Assembly (NCBI GenBank): GCA_029261035.1
Contig: JAJDCD010000025.1
Location: 186,001-250,000, forward strand
DNA length: 64,000 nucleotides
Reading direction: 5' to 3'
Source of the DNA: Candidatus Omnitrophota bacterium
GTDB lineage: Bacteria; Omnitrophota; Omnitrophia; Omnitrophales; JACROU01
Made by a program: the position numbers and the translations under genes. Within the stretch, counting starts at the first letter, position 1; the number at the start of each line of letters is the position of its first letter. This document shows, piece after piece, positions 62,803 to 64,000 of this stretch. Under the pieces are notes generated by a model, which saw nothing but the letters and a program-made list of their open reading frames with translations, ran no database searches and was not told the origin of the DNA.

Positions 62803-64000
62803 TTAGATGCTTGTCCCTATTTTTTTCTTGGAACAATAAGCGTTTAAAATAAATAAACTCCAAGGCAAAGACCAATGAAGTTCTCCTTTTAAAAATTGAG
62901 CCCAAATCTTTTCGATCTCTTTTTTAGAAATAAAATCGAAGCCTTCCTCTAAAAGAACCTGCTCCACTCTGGATTTCAAAACTCCTCGCATCCATTGATC
63001 TAAAGGAAAAGTAAACCCCTGCTTCTTCCTAAAAACACTTTTATCAGGCAATTCACTTCCTACAAGATCATAAAGTAATTTTTTTGGCACCTTAGGATCG
63101 AAACGATATTTATAATTTAATTGAAGCACATTTTCAATGAGGGTGTGATCCAAAAAAGGCACTCGCATTTCAATCGAGTGTGCCATACTCATCACATCCG
63201 CATCTTTAAGGAGCTGATCCTGAAGATAGCGATCAAATTCCAAATAAACGGCCTTATCCATATACGAAGATAATGCATTTGCATCTAAGCTAAGAGCGGG
63301 CTGAACCCTGTCAACATTACAATTCAACAACTGAGCTATCTGCTCTTTAGAAAAAACACCCCTATAAACTCGGTACATACTTTCAAACGAAGTGTCCATC
63401 AAATAGGAAAGCCGTCCGAACCCCTTGAGATTTCTATTTCTGGCAATCCATGTTAAACAATTAAGAATTGGCGGATGAAATCCTTTTGGACAAAATTCTA
63501 ATACCTTTTTAGCCGTATTTAAATAATGAATCAATTTAAAATGAGAGTAGCCTCCAAAAAGCTCATCTCCTCCAAGCCCTGACAACAAGACCTTTATCCC
63601 TTGTTCTTTTGCTACCTGCGTCACAACAAAGGTATTTAGGCCATCTACAGAAGGTTGATCTAAATGATTCAGAAACGCGTCAAAATACTTTAAAATATCC
63701 TCTTCTAATAACAAACATTCATAGTGCTCCGTATTAAACTTCTCACTCACTTGTTTTGCATATAAAGACTCATCAAAATCTTTTTCCGCAAATGAAATAT
63801 TCAAAGTTTTTAGTTTAATATCAGGGTTAGATGCTGAAAAGGCAACTAAAGCAGAAGAGTCCATACCCCCACTCAAAAGAATAGCTAGAGGGACATCACT
63901 CACTAAATGTTTATTGACTACGTTTTGGATAATTTTTTTTAAGTCTTTTATCTCTGGAGATTTTTTTATATTTTTATTAAGAATCTTTGCCAAACTCCAG
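62803..64000 (-). CDS. Asparagine synthase-related amidotransferase (partial, N-terminus off the right edge)
   Basis: At least 399 residues are readable and the frame is still open at base 64000 (WSLAKILNKN), so the N-terminal glutaminase domain is beyond the edge; the TTG at 63993 is not a real start. The ATP-pyrophosphatase domain has AILLSGGMDSSALVAF (P-loop SGGxDS), LLSGLGGDELFGGY and MRVPFLDHTLIE. In glycan clusters such AsnB homologues often amidate uronic acids or other sugar carboxylates, which fits the nucleotide-sugar dehydrogenase nearby (inference). Confidence 0.92.
   Translation of the reverse strand, partial: WSLAKILNKNIKKSPEIKDLKKIIQNVVNKHLVSDVPLAILLSGGMDSSALVAFSASNPDIKLKTLNISFAEKDFDESLYAKQVSEKFNTEHYECLLLEEDILKYFDAFLNHLDQPSVDGLNTFVVTQVAKEQGIKVLLSGLGGDELFGGYSHFKLIHYLNTAKKVLEFCPKGFHPPILNCLTWIARNRNLKGFGRLSYLMDTSFESMYRVYRGVFSKEQIAQLLNCNVDRVQPALSLDANALSSYMDKAVYLEFDRYLQDQLLKDADVMSMAHSIEMRVPFLDHTLIENVLQLNYKYRFDPKVPKKLLYDLVGSELPDKSVFRKKQGFTFPLDQWMRGVLKSRVEQVLLEEGFDFISKKEIEKIWAQFLKGELHWSLPWSLFILNAYCSKKKIGTSI

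Noticed and set aside
63970-64000. TTG at 63993 as the start of the AsnB-like gene
   Set aside because: The frame stays open to the window edge (WSLAK) and the obligatory glutaminase domain is missing, so the gene is cut by the edge.
1-64000. tRNA and rRNA genes, integrases and transposases
   Set aside because: None found by eye on either strand; the repeats therefore have no visible mobilising enzyme in this window.

Overview
The window looks like one contiguous piece of a Gram-negative, AT-rich bacterial chromosome. Support for this: outer-membrane barrels with C-terminal aromatic residues, lipoproteins, an AsmA protein, housekeeping genes (uvrA, rplM-rpsI, gpsA, truA, leuB) and no plasmid or phage functions. 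The gene mix (one argCJBDFGH-lysA-dapFAB run, an isolated FmdB-type zinc ribbon beside hrcA-grpE-dnaJ, many GTG/TTG starts) fits an uncultivated lineage of the PVC/Omnitrophota kind. That placement is inferred from gene order and was not tested. I saw no rRNA, tRNA, CRISPR array, integrase or transposase gene.

Layout. 1-3076 (minus): aerotolerance-type operon of MoxR ATPase, DUF58 protein and BatA-like membrane protein (cut by the left edge). 3350-8588 (minus): exported isoaspartyl methyltransferase, amino-acid permease, HU, GpsA, hotdog thioesterase, VanZ-like protein, FmdB zinc ribbon. 8609-11411: hrcA-grpE-dnaJ heat-shock operon behind a CIRCE operator, without dnaK. 11487-18169: lipoprotein, FtsH-like protease with almost no periplasmic domain, small exported protein, UvrA. 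18315-25015: three-gene envelope operon with a 1553-residue multidomain surface/barrel protein. 25183-37973: eleven-gene arginine, lysine and diaminopimelate run behind a promoter and a terminator-like attenuator. 38445-39359 (plus): RNase III with a lysine-rich tail. 39365-49031 (minus): AsmA, rplM-rpsI, truA, asd, leuB, thiG, glgA and a stand-alone glycogen-binding domain. 49290-64000: surface-glycan locus with two minus-strand genes, a long plus-strand run (ABC exporter, two sulfotransferases, NodU/CmcH carbamoyltransferase, epimerase, nucleotide-sugar dehydrogenase, methyltransferase, two glycosyltransferases) and a minus-strand asparagine-synthase-like gene cut by the right edge.

The gene products connect. 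ArgJ probably makes the ornithine pathway cyclic, Asd supplies aspartate semialdehyde to DapA/DapB, and DapF and LysA finish diaminopimelate and lysine. The glycan locus can make an amino sugar and a uronic acid, assemble and export a glycan, and decorate it with sulfate, carbamoyl and methyl groups.

The most unusual signal is non-coding. Four gaps between co-directional genes (about 7.6-7.9, 26.9-27.3, 28.1-28.3 and 33.3-33.5 kb) carry copies of a composite hairpin element. The stems differ from copy to copy but stay largely complementary, while two internal-loop strings (GCCGCGAGTT and TGTCTGAGCGC) and a TCGA(T/C) loop are conserved. All four copies have the same orientation relative to transcription, and three lie inside the arg/dap/lys run. 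Four other repeat families occur as well.
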